Shown piece after piece: positions 60,040-64,000 of a stretch of DNA of 64,000 nucleotides. The stretch covers positions 372,001-436,000 of the forward strand of contig NZ_JAFBCS010000001.1 of NCBI RefSeq assembly GCF_016907845.1, written 5' to 3'. This DNA is from Arcanobacterium pluranimalium (lineage in GTDB: Bacteria > Actinomycetota > Actinomycetes > Actinomycetales > Actinomycetaceae). The first letter of the stretch is position 1, and each line of letters begins with the position of its first letter. The notes below the pieces were generated by a model that was not told where the DNA came from, made no database searches, and saw only the letters and a program-made list of their open reading frames with translations. Made by a program: the position numbers and the translations under genes.

Positions 60040-62463
60040 ATGGCAAGAAGTTCTCGTGATCAAAGCATGAATGCGGTGCAGCTACTCGTTGTAGTGGGCT
60101 CGTTTATCGCATTGTGTATTACCGGCGGTTTGCTCGTAGCAGCCACAGCAATTCCGATGGTTGCATCGGCAGGAACCGCGACCAACGCCGGGCTGGCGCT
60201 CTTTGACGATCTCCCCACCAAGATCGACTTCACGCGCCCATCAGAGCAGTCGGTTATTCGTGCTGCAGACGGCACCGAAATCGCGCGTTTCTACGCAGAA
60301 AACCGTATTGTTGTGAACTCGGAGAACATCTCGCCACTCATCAAAAACGCCGTCATTTCCATTGAGGACGAGCGTTTCATGCAGCATAACGGTATCGACG
60401 CACAGGGTATTATTGGTGCTGCTCTCAACAACTTCACTGGTGGAAACCTTGCCGGCGGATCGTCTATCACTCAGCAGTATGTGAAGAACGCGCTGATTGA
60501 AGAGGGACGTATCGCTAATGATCCCGAACAGATCAACCAGGCCACGGCCACCACGATTACTCGCAAGCTCAACGAGGCACGCTATGCGATTGCCATTGAG
60601 CGTCTGCGCACTAAAGACGAAATCCTCACTGGCTACCTCAATATTGCTCAATTTGGCCCTTCACAGTGGGGTGTTGAGGCCGCTTCTCGTTACTTCTTCT
60701 CCGTGCCGGCAAGCCAGGTGACCTTGGAGCAGGCTGCAATGTTGGCTGGTATCACGCAGGCTCCAAACCGCTGGAATCCTATCAAAAACCCCGAGGAAGC
60801 CAAGCGTCGGCGCGATATTGTGCTCAGCCAAATGACGCGTTTGGGTTATATTACGAAAGAGCAGCGTGACGCCGCTATCGCCGTCCCGATCGACAAAATG
60901 CTCCACGTAACGCCGACGCCGAATGGTTGTGCTGCTGCAGGTAATGCCGCGTATTTCTGTGAGACGGTGGTGAACGACGTCCTCAATTCTTCAAGCTTTG
61001 GCGAGTCGCGCGACGAACGTGTGCGCTTGCTGTACCGCGGCGGTTTGGAAATTACAACTACGCTTGATCCAAAGGCGCAGGCCAACGCCTATCAGTCGCT
61101 CACAGCGAACTTGCCGGTGAATGACCCGTCCTCGATCCAAGGCTCTTTGAGCGCTATCGAACCTGGTACGGGAAAAATTCTCGCAATGGTACAAAACACC
61201 AATTATGGCGATGCTTCTAAAGAAGAGCCACATGCCACTAAGCTCAATCTGAATGTTGGGCGTCTACGCGGCGGCGGTGGCGGCTTCCAGGCTGGGTCAA
61301 CGTTCAAGATTTTCACTCTTGCTCAGTGGTTTAATGCTGGAAAGAGCGCATCGGATCAAGTGAATACGAGCGAAACTACGTATCCGGCGTCGGCATGGAA
61401 GATTTCCTGTATGCCAAGTGCGACTGGCTCGTATGGCCCTAAGAACAACGAGGGTGAGGGTGGCGGCATGCGCAGCGTTGCTGAAACTACCGCTCGTTCA
61501 CTTAACGCTGGTTTCGCCTCGATGGCCACCCAGCTTGACCTGTGCGATATCACGAAGATCGCTAAGGATATGGGCGTTGAGCGCGGTTCGCTTGCCACTG
61601 CGAAAGACGCTACTGAGCTGGCGCAACTCGGCGCTAAAGAGGGGCAACCTCTCCCACTCGTACCTAATCCGAGTATGATTCTTGGTACGAATCCGGTCAC
61701 GCCACTTTCGATGGCAAATGCAGTGGCGACGCTCGCTGCTGACGGCAAGATGTGCACGCCGATTTCTTTCACCGAGATCAAGGATCGTTCGGGTAAGACG
61801 ATCGCTAAACAGGATCCGAGTTGCCGCCAAACTATCGAGGCTGAAGTGGCTCGACGCACCACTGCTGTGCTCCAACAAGTTATTTCTGCTCGTTATGGAA
61901 GTGGTACCAGTGCTCGTTTGGCTGGCGGACGTCAAGTAGCAGGTAAGACGGGTACGGCAAATAACGCTTACCATGCCTGGTTCGTCGGTTACACTCCTCA
62001 GCTTGCTACCGCGGTATGGACCGGGCATATGTCTGGAAATGAGCCGATGCTGAACGTCGTCGTTAATGGCCGCCGCTATAGCGTGCTGTATGGTGGAACG
62101 ATTGCTGCTTCCACATTTGCTGATTTCAACAATGCGTTCTTAGCAGGAAAACCTTTCGAATCCTTCAAGTCTCCATCAGCTCCGGTGACCACGAGTGTTG
62201 AAGAAGATCCGCAAAAGAAAGCGGAAGAAAAGGCTCCTGATCAGCAGAATCAGACTCAACCGGGGGCCGTTCCTAATGTGGTCGGCCAGGAGATGAACCA
62301 GGCTGCCAAAGTTTTGCGTGGCGCTGGCTTCCATGTGACGGCTTCTGGTGCGTGGTCAGATAAACCGAAGAACACGGTCGTGGCTATGACTCCTGCGCCA
62401 GGAACTGCTATTTCCCCAGGTGGATCGATTGATATCGTCGTCTCGCAAGGTCCTAAACCGTGA
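60040..62463 (+). CDS. Bifunctional penicillin-binding protein with PASTA domain (PonA2-like)
   Basis: An 807-residue class A PBP that polymerises and cross-links peptidoglycan outside the membrane. A single membrane anchor lies at ~12-38. The glycosyltransferase domain (~80-250) has 'ISIEDERFMQHNGIDAQGI', 'GGSSITQQYVKNAL', 'RKLNEARYAIAIE' and 'AAMLAGITQAPNRWNP'. The transpeptidase domain has 'FQAGSTFKIFTLAQWF' (SxxK Ser ~421), 'SLNAGF' (SxN) and 'VAGKTGTANNAYHAWFVGY' (KTG). One PASTA domain (~740-805, 'VPNVVGQEMNQAAKVLRGAGFHV') closes the protein. The order whiB/PBP/metallophosphoesterase matches mycobacterial ponA2. Confidence 0.94.
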   Translation: MARSSRDQSMNAVQLLVVVGSFIALCITGGLLVAATAIPMVASAGTATNAGLALFDDLPTKIDFTRPSEQSVIRAADGTEIARFYAENRIVVNSENISPLIKNAVISIEDERFMQHNGIDAQGIIGAALNNFTGGNLAGGSSITQQYVKNALIEEGRIANDPEQINQATATTITRKLNEARYAIAIERLRTKDEILTGYLNIAQFGPSQWGVEAASRYFFSVPASQVTLEQAAMLAGITQAPNRWNPIKNPEEAKRRRDIVLSQMTRLGYITKEQRDAAIAVPIDKMLHVTPTPNGCAAAGNAAYFCETVVNDVLNSSSFGESRDERVRLLYRGGLEITTTLDPKAQANAYQSLTANLPVNDPSSIQGSLSAIEPGTGKILAMVQNTNYGDASKEEPHATKLNLNVGRLRGGGGGFQAGSTFKIFTLAQWFNAGKSASDQVNTSETTYPASAWKISCMPSATGSYGPKNNEGEGGGMRSVAETTARSLNAGFASMATQLDLCDITKIAKDMGVERGSLATAKDATELAQLGAKEGQPLPLVPNPSMILGTNPVTPLSMANAVATLAADGKMCTPISFTEIKDRSGKTIAKQDPSCRQTIEAEVARRTTAVLQQVISARYGSGTSARLAGGRQVAGKTGTANNAYHAWFVGYTPQLATAVWTGHMSGNEPMLNVVVNGRRYSVLYGGTIAASTFADFNNAFLAGKPFESFKSPSAPVTTSVEEDPQKKAEEKAPDQQNQTQPGAVPNVVGQEMNQAAKVLRGAGFHVTASGAWSDKPKNTVVAMTPAPGTAISPGGSIDIVVSQGPKP

Positions 62464-63482
62464 AATTAAAACCGTTCATATGGGCTGCGCCTTTTGTTGT
62501 GGGCGCGGGAGTGTGTGTGGGTTCGATCCTTAACGCCCACGCTTATCGGTTGCGACGTCGTAGCGTGCTACTTCCGGACGGTTCGGCGCAGTTCGATCAC
62601 AGTGACGACGCCGGTATTGACGTCTCCGATGTGCGCACGGCTTCTCATACATTGCGTATTCTTCACATTTCTGATGTGCATTTGATGGTTCGCCAGGCGA
62701 AACGAGTTGCTTTTTTGCGTGACTTGGATGTGCAAGCGCCGGATCTTATCGTGATTACTGGCGATCTTATTGCGCAAGGTAGTGCGATTGAGCCGCTCGT
62801 TGAGGCGCTGTCGATTTTCAAGGGTGTGCCTGGCGTTTTTGTTTTCGGTTCAAACGATTATTATGCTCCGCAGTTGAAGAATCCGCTGCGATATTTATGG
62901 CGTGATTCTGCGCAGGATGCGGCGTCGAAGAATGGGCCAGTTCCGCTGCCTACTGCCAAATTAACTGCGCGTTTAGAAGACTTGGGATGGGTCGATCTCA
63001 ACAATGCGCGCACTCATATGCGCATTGGGTCTTGGGATATTGACCTGGTTGGTGTGGATGATCCGCATATTGGGCGCGATTCGTTCCCAGCGTCGTCGTC
63101 TGTTGTGAGCAGTGGCAAGCGTTCAATTCGTATCGGTGTGACGCACGCGCCCTATACTCGCATTTTGAATACGATGCACGACGCCGGGTGCCACCTTATT
63201 TTTGCAGGTCACACACATGGTGGGCAGGTATGTTTGCCGGGTCATCACGCATTGGTGACTAATTGTGATCTTCCGAAGCGCTATGCCTCTGGGCTTTTCC
63301 GTTGGCCATTGGGCGATTCGGCGCCGATAAAGGGTGATGGTGCAATTATTGGTTGGAATTCTGATGAGGAGCCGCAAAGCTCTTTGGTGCAGGTTTCTGC
63401 CGGACTTGGGACGTCTCCGTTCACGCCGTTTCGCACTTTCTGTGCGCCGGAAGTTATCCAGATGGATGTTATTAGTCTCTAA
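62460..63482 (+). CDS. Metallophosphoesterase, membrane-anchored
   Basis: A 340-residue calcineurin-like phosphoesterase. An N-terminal hydrophobic segment (~5-22) may anchor it. The two-metal centre is complete: 'LRILHISDVHLM' (D-x-H), 'DLIVITGDLI' (GD), 'FVFGSNDYYAP' (GSND, the GNH/D equivalent), 'IGVTHAPY' and 'HLIFAGHTHGGQVCLP' (GHTHGGQ). GTG 62460 overlaps the PBP stop by 4 bases, so the two are coupled, as in Rv3682-Rv3683. The natural substrate is unknown; a cell-wall or nucleotide phosphodiester is plausible. Confidence 0.92.
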   Translation: MKLKPFIWAAPFVVGAGVCVGSILNAHAYRLRRRSVLLPDGSAQFDHSDDAGIDVSDVRTASHTLRILHISDVHLMVRQAKRVAFLRDLDVQAPDLIVITGDLIAQGSAIEPLVEALSIFKGVPGVFVFGSNDYYAPQLKNPLRYLWRDSAQDAASKNGPVPLPTAKLTARLEDLGWVDLNNARTHMRIGSWDIDLVGVDDPHIGRDSFPASSSVVSSGKRSIRIGVTHAPYTRILNTMHDAGCHLIFAGHTHGGQVCLPGHHALVTNCDLPKRYASGLFRWPLGDSAPIKGDGAIIGWNSDEEPQSSLVQVSAGLGTSPFTPFRTFCAPEVIQMDVISL

Positions 63483-63547
63483 TTTCCACTATCTGGATGT
63501 TTTCGGATATTATAGAGAAGTTGCATGGCTTGGCATGTAATTCATTT

Positions 63548-63621
<74 letters not shown>

Positions 63622-63772
63622 CTCGGACTGGCTAAGATTTCTTTGATAGAAGTTTTTAGGTGGTTGGTGGAGACGTTTCGCAGTTTGTGATTCGTCTCCA
63701 TTTTCTTATGTACATTCCATTTATTGCCACTGTATTAGACAATGATATAGCGCGAATGAGAGGGCAAATAGA

Positions 63773-64000
63773 TGAAAATTGTGGTTGCTTATAAATGGGC
63801 ATCGAACCCACAAGACGCTTCCGTCTCCGATGAAGGCGTTGTGAACTGGGGAAATAAGCGTGCTATTTCGGAATATGATCCGGTGGCGATGCGGGTTGGT
63901 CGCATTTTGGCTGATGCTACTGGCGCTGAGCTTATTGGTATTACCGCAGGTGATGTGAGTGCAGCGACGCCGAAAGCCACACAAGCTGCAGCTGCTCGCG
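63773..64000 (+). CDS. etfB: Electron transfer flavoprotein beta subunit (FixA-like), 5' part
   Basis: The first 76 codons of an ETF beta gene, cut by the window end. It reads 'MKIVVAYKWASNPQDASVSDEG' and 'VNWGNKRAISEYDPVAMRVGRILAD', then 'GAELIGITAGD', fitting the N-terminus of EtfB/FixA, which carries electrons from dehydrogenases together with EtfA, FAD and AMP. GAGGG lies 8-12 bases before the ATG. It begins 151 bases after tRNA-Pro. The alpha subunit would be expected downstream, outside the window. Confidence 0.75.

Overview
The window looks like part of the chromosome of a moderate-GC actinobacterium, most likely Actinomycetaceae of the Arcanobacterium/Trueperella kind. This is judged from gene content and order, not from a database search. 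The pointers are a WhiB regulator, a PASTA-bearing penicillin-binding protein, a Lys-rich topoisomerase I tail, an IS1249-like transposase, and a Tad pilus cluster beside a DEAD-box helicase. Much of the right half (topA-tmk-holB, helicase, tad genes, nth, crp, ridA, whiB, bifunctional PBP, metallophosphoesterase) follows the order known from mycobacteria.

Layout. 0.1-8.5 kb: ribosomal genes rpsR-rplI, a KstD-like flavoprotein, two drug exporters (MFS and MATE), and dnaB. dnaB is preceded by a dense cluster of DnaA-box-like sequences. 8.5-16.7 kb: housekeeping and small-molecule enzymes (HD hydrolase, PdxK/ThiD-type kinase, aldo-keto reductase, Ogt, prolyl iminopeptidase, acyltransferase, DsbA-like protein, ilvA, CYTH protein). 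16.7-24.8 kb: a candidate structured RNA, a BCCT osmolyte transporter flanked by two copies of a palindromic repeat, a queuine-salvage pair (yhhQ-tgt), and a DAACS symporter. 24.8-32.7 kb: an unrecognised protein, a TetR regulator, a HAD hydrolase, rlmC, dapF-dapL and gdhA.

32.7-40.7 kb is the accessory stretch, with three tRNA genes. It holds a complete IS256-family element with 9-bp target duplications, a relic of its end elsewhere, and an Ltp-repeat protein. It also holds a decayed urate-type permease/OHCU decarboxylase fusion behind a nucleoside hydrolase, a dead Fic toxin beside an apparently intact VbhA-type antitoxin, and orphan gene debris.

40.9-64 kb returns to core genes: a secreted tripeptidyl aminopeptidase-like lipoprotein, holB/tmk/topA, an MrfA-like helicase convergent with a seven-gene Tad cluster (ssd-tadA-tadB-tadC-pilin-TadE-TadE-like), nth, crp, DUF4177-ridA, whiB, a PASTA PBP with a metallophosphoesterase, tRNA-Pro, and the start of an ETF beta gene.

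No clear undescribed defence or biosynthetic system stands out. The strongest unexplained signals are the DnaA-box cluster before dnaB, the dispersed palindromic repeat family, the orphan RNA at 16.8-17.0 kb, and the twin operators at the MFS exporter promoter.
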